11,021 nucleotides of DNA, from contig CAIYQJ010000058.1 in NCBI GenBank assembly GCA_903928275.1, positions 1 through 11,021 on the forward strand, read 5' to 3'. Below are positions 1 through 7,650 of this stretch, in pieces. The first letter of the stretch is position 1, and every line of letters begins with the position of its first letter. A program made the translations under genes and the position numbers. Below the pieces are notes generated by a model. It was not told where the DNA came from, searched no databases, and saw nothing but the letters and a program-made list of their open reading frames with translations. This DNA comes from an uncultured Chloroflexota bacterium. GTDB lineage: Bacteria > Chloroflexota > Limnocylindria > Limnocylindrales > CSP1-4.

Positions 1-67
1 CCCACGACCCACGCTCTCCTGGACCGGTCGCCGCGTCTACTATCTCCTCAGCAACGCACACAGGCTC

Positions 68-75
68 AAAGGAGA
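68..75 (+). promoter_or_regulatory. Shine-Dalgarno sequence of the activase gene
   Basis: AAAGGAGA is the best ribosome binding site in the first 250 bases. It lies 5-6 bases before an ACG codon (81-83) that is in frame with the activase. A TACTAT hexamer at 38-43 could be a -10 element, but no convincing -35 element stands in front of it. The site suggests that translation of the cluster begins here, although the expected ATG or GTG is missing. Confidence 0.4.
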
Positions 76-80
76 CGGTC

Positions 81-1076
81 ACGCAGTCGTCCACGGCGTC
101 GCGCCTGCCGCTCGAGCGGCGAGATCCTGCGCGGTCGGCTCCCCGTCCGGACCCGGATGCGCGCACGGCCCGGTCGGTCCCCGTCACCGGCATCTGCTTC
201 GACATCCAGCGCTTCTCGATTCACGACGGCCCCGGGATCCGCACCACGGTGTTTCTCAAGGGTTGCCCGCTCTCCTGCCTGTGGTGCCATAACCCGGAGA
301 GCATGGCGGGCCTGCCCGAGATCCGGGTGTTCGATTCGCGGTGCCGTGAGTCCGGGGCGTGCGCTGCTGCCTGCCCACAGGATCTCGCGGCGGGCCCCAA
401 CCTGCCCGATCCCGCGCGCTGCCTGCGGTGTGGCCGCTGCGCCGACGCGTGCCCCACCGGCGCACGGCAGCTGGTCGGCCGCACGCTCAGCGTCGACCAG
501 GTGCTCGTGGCGGTCGAACGTGATCGGCCCTTCTACGACGAGTCGGGCGGGGGGATCACATTCTCGGGCGGGGAGCCGCTGTTCCAGCCGGGCTTCCTCG
601 TCGCCTGCCTTGCGAATGCGCAACGCCGTGGGCTCCACACGACGGTCGACACGAGCGGCTTCGCATCACCCGCGGTCCTGCGGACGGTCGCACAGGTCAC
701 CGACCTCTTCCTCTTCGACCTCAAGGTCCTCGATCCGGACCGACATCGCCGGTACACGGGAGTGCCGCTCGAACCGATCCTGCGCAACCTTCGGATGCTC
801 GACGAGACGCGGGCCACGGTCTGGCTTCGCCTGCCCCTCGTGCCCGGCCACAACGACGACACGGCGAACCTGGAAGCCGTCGGTCGCCTCGCGGCCGGCC
901 TGCGGCACACGCGTCGCCTCCACCTCCTGCCGTACCATCGGCTGGGGGCACAGAAGTCCGCGCGCGTCGGCCGCATCGACCGGTTGGGCGAGGTGGAGAC
1001 GCCGCCGGCCGAAGCCGTCGAGAAGGCCGCCGCCCTGCTGCGCAGGTTCGACCTTGACGTCAGGATCGGAGGATGA
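81..1076 (+). CDS. Glycyl-radical-enzyme activating protein (radical SAM, two-cluster ferredoxin insert)
   Basis: This radical SAM enzyme cleaves S-adenosylmethionine and abstracts hydrogen from a glycine of its partner, here almost certainly the glycyl radical enzyme encoded just downstream. The conserved N-terminal motif DIQRFSIHDGPGIRTT is read from 201. The CX3CX2C cluster motif (CPLSCLWC) follows, then a ferredoxin-like insert with two cysteine groups (CRESGACAAAC and CLRCGRCADAC), the SAM-binding GGE in FSGGEPLF, and a DLK motif. The start is a problem. The frame is open to the left edge, and the first ATG/GTG/TTG is the GTG at 249, which lies inside the conserved N-terminal motif and would remove it. 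I placed the start at ACG 81 because it follows the ribosome binding site at 68-75. A start near 183, just before GICFDIQ, is the usual place in the family and would need a base error. The TGA stop is one base before the next gene's GTG. Confidence 0.9.
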   Translation, partial: TQSSTASRLPLERRDPARSAPRPDPDARTARSVPVTGICFDIQRFSIHDGPGIRTTVFLKGCPLSCLWCHNPESMAGLPEIRVFDSRCRESGACAAACPQDLAAGPNLPDPARCLRCGRCADACPTGARQLVGRTLSVDQVLVAVERDRPFYDESGGGITFSGGEPLFQPGFLVACLANAQRRGLHTTVDTSGFASPAVLRTVAQVTDLFLFDLKVLDPDRHRRYTGVPLEPILRNLRMLDETRATVWLRLPLVPGHNDDTANLEAVGRLAAGLRHTRRLHLLPYHRLGAQKSARVGRIDRLGEVETPPAEAVEKAAALLRRFDLDVRIGG

Positions 1077-1077
1077 G

Positions 1078-3438
1078 GTGAACGCACGCGTCCAGCGGCT
1101 GCGCGCGCGGAGCCTCGCCGCGCAGCCCTCGGTCACCCATGAGCGCTCGCTCCTGATGACGGAGTTCTACCGGGATCAGCTGGGCAGGCACTCGGTGCCC
1201 GTCCTGCGTGCGCTCGCCTTCCGGCACCTGTGCCAGCAGAAGACGATCGCGATCGAGAGCGACGAGCTCATCGTCGGCGAGCGCGGTCCGGTCGCCAAGG
1301 CGACGCCGCTCTATCCGGAGCTCACGTGCCACAGCATCAACGACCTGCGGGTGCTGGACTCGCGCGAGAAGACGGGCTACCGCGTCTCCCCGGACACGAT
1401 CGCTGCCTACGAGACCGAGGTGATCCCGTACTGGCGCGGCCGAAGCCTGCGCGACCGCATCTTCGCCCTGCTCCCCCCCGACTGGCATGCAGCCTACGAG
1501 GCGGGCATCTTCACCGAGTTCATGGAGCAACGCGCCCCCGGTCACACGGCGGCGGACGGGAAGCTCTACGCCAGGGGCCTGCTCGATCTCAAGGCGGACG
1601 TCGAGCGCACGATCGAGCGCCTGGACCCGATAGCCGATCCGCTGGCGGGCTCCCGGTTGGAGGAGCTGCGGGCGATGGCGATCGCGGCGGACGCAGCGAT
1701 CCTGTTCGCGGAGCGACACGCGGCGCGCGCCCGGGAGATGGCGTCGGTGGAGCTGGACCCTGCCCGGCGTGCAGAGCTGGAACGCATCGCGGCGGTCTGC
1801 GAGCGGGTGCCCGCGCGTGCGCCGCGCGACTTCTGGGAAGCGCTCCAGATGTACTGGTTCACCCACCTCGCCGTGATCACCGAGCTGAACGGCTGGGACG
1901 CGTTCTCGCCGGGCCACCTGGACCAGCACCTCGAGCCCTTCTACAGGGACGGGCTCGAGAAGGGCACGCTCACGCGGGAGCAGGCGAAGGAGCTGCTCGG
2001 CTGTCTCTTCGTGAAGTTCAACAACCAGCTGGCGCCCCCGAAGGTCGGCGTGACGAACGCGGAGAGCGCCACGTACACCGACTTCGCCGACATCGACCTG
2101 GCGGGGCTGCATCGGGACGGCACCGACGGAGTGGGGGACGTCTCCTACCTGCTGCTCGAGGTGATCGACGAGATGCACCTCGTGCAGCCCAGCCCGAACG
2201 TGCAGGTCTCACGCCAGACGCCCGAGGTCTTCCTCCGCGCGGCCTGTGATGTGATCCGAAAGGGCTACGGCTACCCGGCCCTCTTCAACGCGGATGGCGT
2301 CGTCGTGCAGCTCCTCAGGGCCGGGAAGAGCGTCGAGGACGCGCGTGAGGGCGGCACGTCCGGCTGCGTCGAGACCGGGGCCTTCGGCAAGGAGGCGTAC
2401 ATCCTCACCGGCTACTTCAACCTCCCGAAGGTCCTCGAGCTCACGCTGCATGACGGCGTCGATCCGCGGACGGGCGCCCAGCTCGGTCCCCGGACAGGGG
2501 ACGCGCGCTCCTTCCCGACCTTCGACGCGCTGTTCGGCGCGTGGGAGACACAGCTCCGACACTTCGTGGAGATCAAGCTGCGGGGCAACGCGCTCATCGA
2601 GGGGCTTTTCGCACGCGAGATGCCCGCGCCGTTCCTTTCACTGGTCATCGACGATTGCATCGCCCGCGGCATCGACTACAACGCCGGAGGCGCGCGGTAC
2701 AACACGTCGTACATCCAGGGCGTCGGGATCGGGACCCTCACGGACAGCCTCGCCGCCCTGCGGACGCACGTCTACGAGCGACGCACGTTCAGCATGGACG
2801 CGCTGCTCACCGCCCTTGCCGGCGACTTCGCAGAGGGCGCTCCGATGCGCGACCTCCTTCGCGATCGCTCGCCGAAGTGGGGCAATGACGACGACGGTGC
2901 GGATGAGCTCATGCGGATGGCCTTCGATGCGTTCGTCGGCATGGTGGATGGCCGACCGAACGGACGGGGCGGCAGGTACGGGGTGGACATGCTGCCAACG
3001 ACCTCCCACGTCTACTTCGGCTCGGTGACGGGCGCCACGCCGGACGGCCGCGGGGAAGGCCAACCGCTATCGGAGGGGATCTCGCCATCGCAGGGGATGG
3101 ATCGTCTCGGGCCGACCGCGGTGATCCGGTCGGCCGCCAAGATGGACCACGCGAGGACCGCAGGCACGCTCCTCAACATGAAGCTCAGCCCCGGTCTCGT
3201 CGATGGCGACGGAGGGACCGACAGGTTCGCGAGCCTGATCCGGACGTACTTCCGCCTTGGCGGCCACCACGTGCAGTTCAACGTCGTCTCGGCCGACGCG
3301 CTGCGGGAGGCGCAGGCGCATCCCGACGAGCATCGCGACCTCATCGTCAGGGTCGCGGGCTACAGCGACTACTTCTGTGACCTCTCGGCGTCGCTGCAGA
3401 ACGAGATCATCTCGCGCACCGAGCACGCGGGGATCTGA
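1078..3438 (+). CDS. hypD: Glycyl radical enzyme, probable trans-4-hydroxy-L-proline dehydratase
   Basis: This 786-residue enzyme of the pyruvate-formate-lyase-like superfamily probably dehydrates trans-4-hydroxy-L-proline to 1-pyrroline-5-carboxylate by radical chemistry. The thiyl cysteine is C430 in SGCVETGAFGKEAY, with E432 two residues on. The radical glycine is G761 in RVAGYSDYF, 25 residues before the end. The active-site residues I recall for Clostridioides difficile HypD (H160, D278, S334, D339, F340, C434, E436, Y450, T645, G765) all match here at a constant offset of four: H156, D274, S330, D335, F336, C430, E432, Y446, T641, G761. This is much better support than family membership alone. 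The start is GTG at 1078, preceded by GGAGGA four bases upstream and one base after the activase stop, so the two are translationally coupled. An upstream in-frame extension to 157 overlaps the activase and is not coding. Other glycyl radical dehydratases remain possible but less likely. Confidence 0.9.
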   Translation: MNARVQRLRARSLAAQPSVTHERSLLMTEFYRDQLGRHSVPVLRALAFRHLCQQKTIAIESDELIVGERGPVAKATPLYPELTCHSINDLRVLDSREKTGYRVSPDTIAAYETEVIPYWRGRSLRDRIFALLPPDWHAAYEAGIFTEFMEQRAPGHTAADGKLYARGLLDLKADVERTIERLDPIADPLAGSRLEELRAMAIAADAAILFAERHAARAREMASVELDPARRAELERIAAVCERVPARAPRDFWEALQMYWFTHLAVITELNGWDAFSPGHLDQHLEPFYRDGLEKGTLTREQAKELLGCLFVKFNNQLAPPKVGVTNAESATYTDFADIDLAGLHRDGTDGVGDVSYLLLEVIDEMHLVQPSPNVQVSRQTPEVFLRAACDVIRKGYGYPALFNADGVVVQLLRAGKSVEDAREGGTSGCVETGAFGKEAYILTGYFNLPKVLELTLHDGVDPRTGAQLGPRTGDARSFPTFDALFGAWETQLRHFVEIKLRGNALIEGLFAREMPAPFLSLVIDDCIARGIDYNAGGARYNTSYIQGVGIGTLTDSLAALRTHVYERRTFSMDALLTALAGDFAEGAPMRDLLRDRSPKWGNDDDGADELMRMAFDAFVGMVDGRPNGRGGRYGVDMLPTTSHVYFGSVTGATPDGRGEGQPLSEGISPSQGMDRLGPTAVIRSAAKMDHARTAGTLLNMKLSPGLVDGDGGTDRFASLIRTYFRLGGHHVQFNVVSADALREAQAHPDEHRDLIVRVAGYSDYFCDLSASLQNEIISRTEHAGI

Positions 3439-3473
3439 TCAGCGCGCCGGATCCAGGCAGGAGGAACCACGCG

Positions 3474-4598
3474 GTGGATGCGTCTGCGACCCGGATCGAG
3501 CGAGTCGACGTGTACGGCTACGAGCTCACCTACGCCCACGGCGACTACGTGATGTCGAGCGGACGCATCGTCAACCGCCTTCCGAGCACCGTCGTGCGGA
3601 TCACCACCCGCGCGGGCGTCACGGGCTTCGGCGAGGCGTGTCCTCTCGGGGCGACCTACCTTCCGGCGTTCGGCGGCGGAGCGCGCGCCGCGTTGAAGGA
3701 GCTCGCGCCGGCGCTGCTCGGCCTCGACGCCTCCAACCTGGCGGCCGTGGGCGAGCGGATGGACCGGACGCTCCGTGGTCACGGGTACGCCAAGAGCGCC
3801 CTGGACATGGCGTGCTGGGACGTCCTCGGGAAGGTCACGGGGATGCCCATCGCGTCCCTCCTCGGCGGAGTGCTTCAGACCGACCTGCCCCTCTACGTGG
3901 CCGTGCCGATGGGCCCGCCCGCCGAGATGGTGGCGTTCGTCCAGGAGCAGCGGCGCGAGGGGATCCACCACTTCCAGCTCAAGGTGGGAGACGCTCCCGA
4001 GAAGGACGCGGCACGGGTCGAGGCCGTCGTCGCTGCGATCGGCGAGGAGGACGCCCTCGTCGCCGATGCCAACGGCGCATGGCGCCGCCAGGACGCCATC
4101 ATCGCCGCCCGCCTGCTGGGCAGGCATGAGCGCCTTCGACTCGAGCAACCCTGCCCCACGCTCGAGGAGTGCCTGAGCGTCCGTCGCCTGTGCACGCTTC
4201 CGATGGTGCTCGACGAGTGCATCACGGATCTCGGCGTGCTCGTTCGCGCCGTCGCGGCGGACGCCATGGACCAGATCAACCTGAAGATCGGGCGCGTCGG
4301 CGGACTCACGCGGGCGCGCCTCATCCGGGACGCGGCCGTCAAGCTCGGCCTGCGCCTCATGATCGAGGACAGCTGGGGCGGCGACATCGTCACCGCGGCC
4401 GTCAGCCATCTCGCCGCCGGCACGCCGCCGGAGGCGCTCTTCGCCGTGTCGTTCATGAACGACTGGACCATGGAGCACGTGGCCGGGTATGCGCCCCGCT
4501 CGTCGGCGGGACGCGGCCCCGTGCCGACGGGTCCCGGGCTCGGCATCGAGGTCGATGTGGCGATGCTCGGGGCACCGCTCTTCACGGTCCGCGCCTGA
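3474..4598 (+). CDS. Enolase-superfamily enzyme, resembling hydroxyproline-betaine 2-epimerase or cis-3-hydroxy-L-proline dehydratase
   Basis: This 374-residue protein is of the mandelate racemase / muconate lactonizing enzyme type. An N-terminal capping domain occupies about 1-130 and a beta/alpha barrel follows. Metal ligands are D198 (VADANG), E224 (RLEQPC) and D247 (VLDEC). The two barrel lysines are K170 at the end of strand 2 (FQLKVG, where the first position of the usual KxK is Q168) and K271 on strand 6 (NLKIGRVGG). The segments GFGEACPLG, GHGYAKSALD and DSWGGDI resemble, from memory, 4R-hydroxyproline-betaine 2-epimerase (HpbD) and cis-3-hydroxy-L-proline dehydratase, both of which move the C2 proton of proline derivatives. 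Next to HypD it could turn cis-4-hydroxy-D-proline or its betaine into the L form, or handle a 3-hydroxyproline isomer. The GTG start has AGGAGGA eight bases upstream, 35 bases after the dehydratase. Superfamily is sure; substrate is inferred. Confidence 0.85.
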   Translation: MDASATRIERVDVYGYELTYAHGDYVMSSGRIVNRLPSTVVRITTRAGVTGFGEACPLGATYLPAFGGGARAALKELAPALLGLDASNLAAVGERMDRTLRGHGYAKSALDMACWDVLGKVTGMPIASLLGGVLQTDLPLYVAVPMGPPAEMVAFVQEQRREGIHHFQLKVGDAPEKDAARVEAVVAAIGEEDALVADANGAWRRQDAIIAARLLGRHERLRLEQPCPTLEECLSVRRLCTLPMVLDECITDLGVLVRAVAADAMDQINLKIGRVGGLTRARLIRDAAVKLGLRLMIEDSWGGDIVTAAVSHLAAGTPPEALFAVSFMNDWTMEHVAGYAPRSSAGRGPVPTGPGLGIEVDVAMLGAPLFTVRA

Positions 4599-4612
4599 CC
4601 CAGCCGGCCGGC

Positions 4613-4646
4613 GAGGCCCGCCCGGCAGCGCTGCCACGCGGGCTTC
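4613..4646 (+). other. Strong intergenic hairpin (terminator- or attenuator-like)
   Basis: Between the enolase-family gene and the deaminase gene, outer arms GAGGCCCGC (4613-4621) and GCGGGCTTC (4638-4646) pair at eight of nine positions. They enclose the perfect 12-bp palindrome GGCAGCGCTGCC (4624-4635), with a two-base internal loop (CC/AC). No T run follows, so this is not a classic intrinsic terminator. It may reduce readthrough into the deaminase gene or protect the upstream messenger's 3' end. Confidence 0.45.
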
Positions 4647-4706
4647 CCGTCGGTCGGCCGAGCGACCATCATCGCCGGGGGACCGAGTCAAGCAACGGAG
4701 GGTGCG

Positions 4707-5741
4707 ATGACCCAGGACGTCGCCCGCGACGCGTTCGACCTCATCCCCAAGGTCGAGCTGCACTGCCACGTCGAGGGGACGGTTCGATCGGCGACCGTCG
4801 CCGAGCTGGCCCGCAAGTCCGGGCGGACGCTGCCCGTCGACGACCCGGAGCTGCTGTACCGTTACGACTCGCTCGACTCGTTCCTCGCCATCTTCTGGCT
4901 CATCCAGGAGCTGCTCGCCACCCGGGATGACTGGTCCCGGATCGCCTACGAATCGCTGATCGATGCGGCCGACCACGGTCTCCGATACCGCGAGATGTTC
5001 TTCACTCCGGCGCGCCACATGGCCGACGGCCAGGACCTCGGGGAGATCGTCGACGGGCTCACGGAGGGCATCGTGAGCGCCGAGGCGGAGAGCGGCGTCC
5101 GGTGCATGCTGATCGCCGGCATCGACCGCGCCTACGGACCCGAGGCCGGGCTGGAGCTCGTGGACCGGCTGGCGGCGCTCCACCGGTCCGGGCGGGCCGA
5201 GCGAGTGATCGGCGTGGGCGCGGATTCCACCGAGCTGGGCGTGGATCTCCGCGCGTATCGCCCGGCGTTCCACGAGGCTGCAAAGGCCGGGTTGCGCCGG
5301 ACCTGCCACGCAGGCGAGGCAGTCGGCTGCGGGCCCGACAACATCCGCATCGCCGTCGACGCCCTCGGCGCGGAGCGGATCGACCACGGCGTCGCCGTCA
5401 TCGAGGACCCGGGCCTCGTCGACCGGCTCGCGAGAGAGCGCATCCCGCTCACGGTGTGTCCGACCAGCAACGTCGTGATCGCGAACCGCTTCCGGTCACT
5501 GGAGGAGCACCCGCTGGCGTGGATGCGGGACGCCGGCCTGCTCGTGACGATCAACACCGACGATCCGGCCATGGCGGACCTCGACCTCGGGCGCGAGTAC
5601 CGACGCGTGGCTGCCGCCTACTCGTGGGACGTCACCGACCTGGGGCGGCTCGCGCTCGAGGGGATCGAGTCGACGTGGCTCGATACGTCCGATCGGGCGG
5701 CGCTCACCCGGGAGTTCGAGGGCATCCTCGCGGGCCTCTGA
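4707..5741 (+). CDS. Adenosine deaminase family protein
   Basis: This 344-residue metal-dependent hydrolase is of the adenosine/adenine deaminase family, whose members hydrolyse the 6-amino group of purines and release ammonia in the cytoplasm. The family's zinc and catalytic residues are all present: H19 and H21 in ELHCHVEGT, H201 and E204 in CHAGEA, H227 in RIDHG, and D285-D286 in INTDDP. CPTSN, which precedes the last beta strand, is also typical. The ATG start has GGAGGG four bases upstream. It lies 108 bases after the enolase-family gene with a hairpin between, so it may be co-transcribed only in part. A role in purine salvage or nitrogen supply is the default; whether it acts on adenosine, adenine or another aminated compound linked to the neighbouring pathway cannot be read from sequence. 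Confidence 0.88.
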   Translation: MTQDVARDAFDLIPKVELHCHVEGTVRSATVAELARKSGRTLPVDDPELLYRYDSLDSFLAIFWLIQELLATRDDWSRIAYESLIDAADHGLRYREMFFTPARHMADGQDLGEIVDGLTEGIVSAEAESGVRCMLIAGIDRAYGPEAGLELVDRLAALHRSGRAERVIGVGADSTELGVDLRAYRPAFHEAAKAGLRRTCHAGEAVGCGPDNIRIAVDALGAERIDHGVAVIEDPGLVDRLARERIPLTVCPTSNVVIANRFRSLEEHPLAWMRDAGLLVTINTDDPAMADLDLGREYRRVAAAYSWDVTDLGRLALEGIESTWLDTSDRAALTREFEGILAGL

Positions 5742-5861
5742 CCCGCCGGATCGAGCACGATCGTCGTTCGCGTGCAGGCGCCTGTCCTGGTCGTCCAGTG
5801 CGCGCTCGACGCCCTCCGGGCGCGCCAGAGCAACGGGCGGCGCCTCGCGGCTCGCCAGAGA
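5742..5861. other. Convergent intergenic spacer
   Basis: This 120-base spacer lies between the deaminase gene (+) and the ABC permease gene (-), which converge. I see short inverted sequences such as GCACG...CGTGC but no stable hairpin followed by a T run on either strand, and no open frame with a ribosome binding site. Confidence 0.5.
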
Positions 5862-6617
5862 CTACCGGTGGGCGGGATCGCGTTCGTAGAGCTTCCGTGC
5901 CCACAGGTAGCCGAGGACGGCGATCGCCACGCACCAGGCCACCGCGATCGCAGCGCTGTCGCCGATCGGAGTCCCGAGCAGCAGGCCGCGCAGCGTCTCG
6001 ATGATCGGCGTGAAGGGCTGGTTCTCGGCGAACCAGCGGAGGCCGTCCGGCATCGTCTGCGTGGGCACGAACCCGCTGCCGAGGAACAGCACGAGGATGA
6101 GGAGCATCGGAAGGTTGCTGGCGGTCTCGACGCTCCGGGTCGACAGGCCGAGCGCCACGCAGAGCCAGGTGATGGCCAGCGTCGCGAGGGCGAGCAGCCC
6201 TCCTGCGGCGACCCACGACCCGGGACCCGTCGTGGGCCGGAACCCGATGAGGAGGGCGACCGCCATGACGGCGATGATCGCCAGGGTGGTCTGGACGACG
6301 CTGCCGGCGACGTGGCCGGTGAGCACCGACGTCCGGGAGATGTCCATCGTGCGGAAGCGCGCGACGATGCCCTCGGTCATGTCCATGGCGACCGAGATCG
6401 CCGTGCCCTGTGCGGCTGCGGCCACGGTCACCAGCAGGATCCCGGGGACGACATACGCCACGTAGGCCGCACGACCTCCGGACATGCCGCCCAGCCCCGC
6501 ACCGAGCGTCCCGCCGAACACGAAGACGAAGAGGAGCAGGAGGACGACCGGACTCCCGACGACGAAGAGCGTCAACGAGGGATAGCGGCGCATGTGGCGG
6601 AGGTCCCGCCGCAGCAT
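5862..6617 (-). CDS. ABC-2 type transporter permease, DrrB-like
   Basis: This inner-membrane permease is of the daunorubicin-resistance (DrrB) type and pairs with the DrrA-like ATPase encoded just upstream to export a hydrophobic compound. From the ATG at 6617 it is 251 residues with about six membrane segments (near 15-38, 50-70, 104-125, 134-156, 165-182 and 221-241) and an RRDLRHMRRYPSL stretch before the first. The 5' end looks damaged. An ATG at 6655, overlapping the ATPase stop as TGATG, reads MTAYPHA and then hits TGA. The family-like stretch SDSATMLRR is in a different frame immediately after. This suggests a one- or two-base indel around 6635-6642, and that the native gene starts at 6655. 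If the indel is real, translation could still begin at 6617 and make a slightly short but otherwise complete permease. Confidence 0.85.
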   Translation of the reverse strand: MLRRDLRHMRRYPSLTLFVVGSPVVLLLLFVFVFGGTLGAGLGGMSGGRAAYVAYVVPGILLVTVAAAAQGTAISVAMDMTEGIVARFRTMDISRTSVLTGHVAGSVVQTTLAIIAVMAVALLIGFRPTTGPGSWVAAGGLLALATLAITWLCVALGLSTRSVETASNLPMLLILVLFLGSGFVPTQTMPDGLRWFAENQPFTPIIETLRGLLLGTPIGDSAAIAVAWCVAIAVLGYLWARKLYERDPAHR

Positions 6618-6654
6618 GGTGGCCGAGTCGCTCAGGCATGCGGATACGCGGTCA

Positions 6655-7611
6655 TCACGCGGCTCCTTCCAGGGGGTCAGGGTGGCCCGTGAGGGACAGG
6701 AAGACGTCGTCGAGGTCGGGCGTGCGGATCGAGAGACCCTCGACGCCGATCGACGCCCCCTCCAGCCGGTCGAGCACGGAGCGCAGAGAGCTCATGCCGC
6801 CGTCACTCGGGACCAGCAGGGCGAGCGACTCGTCATCACGCGAAGCGCCCTGGAACATGCGGGCGGCCGCCTCCATCGCGTCGCGGTCGGCGAACTCGAG
6901 CCGGACGTGGCCACCGGGGACCAGGCGCTTGAGCTCCGACGGGGTGCCTTCGGCGACCAGCCGGCCGTGGTCGAGGACCGCGATCCGGTCGGCGAGGCGA
7001 TCCGCCTCCTCGAGGTACTGCGTGGTGAGGAAGATGGTGATTCCGGCGCCGACGAGCTCGCGGATCACCTGCCACATGGAGCGGCGGCTGCGCGGATCCA
7101 GACCAGCCGTGGGCTCGTCGAGGAAGATGACCCGGGGATCGCCGACGAGCGTCATCGCGAGATCCAGCCGGCGCTGCATGCCTCCTGACCAGGTCGAGAC
7201 CGGCCTCCGCGCGGCATCGACGAGGTCGAATCGGCCGAGCAGGGCCGCCGCCCGCCGTCGGCCCTCGTCCTTGCCGAGGTGCCGCAGGTCGGCCATCAGC
7301 ACCAGGTTCTCCAGGCCGGTGAGGAACCTGTCGACCGCCGAGAACTGGCCCGTGACGCCGATCGCGGCCCGGACCGCGTCCGGATGACGAGCGACGTCGT
7401 GGCCCGCGACCTCCACGGAGCCGCCGTCGGCCGGGATCAGCGTCGACAGGATGTTGACGGCGGTGGTCTTGCCGGCACCGTTCGGCCCGAGCAGCGCGTA
7501 GACCGTGCCCACCGGGACGTCGATGTCGATCCCGTCGAGCACGACCTGCGCGCCGTACGCCTTGCGCAGGCCGATCGCTCGGATCCCGAGGGGCGACCCC
7601 GAGGCGCTCAC
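6655..7611 (-). CDS. ABC transporter ATP-binding protein, DrrA-like
   Basis: This 318-residue cytoplasmic ATPase drives the DrrB-like permease. It carries Walker A GPNGAGKTT (42-50), Q-loop Q89 (TGQFSAVD), signature SGGMQ (142-146) and Walker B VIFLDEPTAGLD (161-172). The switch position reads TTQYLEEAD with Q198 in place of the usual histidine, as is common in the DrrA group. A C-terminal DrrA-type extension runs from about 225 and ends with DLDDVFLSLTG. The start is GTG at 7611, 39 bases after the EXLDI gene, with only a weak GGGCGG-like ribosome site, so it probably depends on translation from upstream. Its stop shares a base with the original permease ATG. The substrate is unknown; drug, lipid or pigment export are all known for this group. 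Confidence 0.93.
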   Translation of the reverse strand: MSASGSPLGIRAIGLRKAYGAQVVLDGIDIDVPVGTVYALLGPNGAGKTTAVNILSTLIPADGGSVEVAGHDVARHPDAVRAAIGVTGQFSAVDRFLTGLENLVLMADLRHLGKDEGRRRAAALLGRFDLVDAARRPVSTWSGGMQRRLDLAMTLVGDPRVIFLDEPTAGLDPRSRRSMWQVIRELVGAGITIFLTTQYLEEADRLADRIAVLDHGRLVAEGTPSELKRLVPGGHVRLEFADRDAMEAAARMFQGASRDDESLALLVPSDGGMSSLRSVLDRLEGASIGVEGLSIRTPDLDDVFLSLTGHPDPLEGAA

Positions 7612-7650
7612 GAGACACCGCCCTGACGGGCCGCGCGACGAGGGCGAGGG

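Noticed and set aside
157..1077. Long in-frame extension of the glycyl radical enzyme upstream to 157 (1093 residues in total).
   Set aside because: It overlaps the activase in another frame and is rich in Arg, Ser and Pro, as expected for a non-coding frame of GC-rich DNA. The GTG at 1078 has a good ribosome site and gives the normal HypD length.
3369..5387. A 672-codon open frame on the - strand.
   Set aside because: It lies antisense to the enolase-family and deaminase genes, has no recognisable motif, and its composition (Arg, Gly, Asp, His rich) is that of a shadow of GC-rich coding sequence.
5704..6639. A 311-codon - strand frame over the permease gene.
   Set aside because: It is a shadow frame of the permease with no hydrophobic segments; the membrane segments are in the frame ending at 5862.
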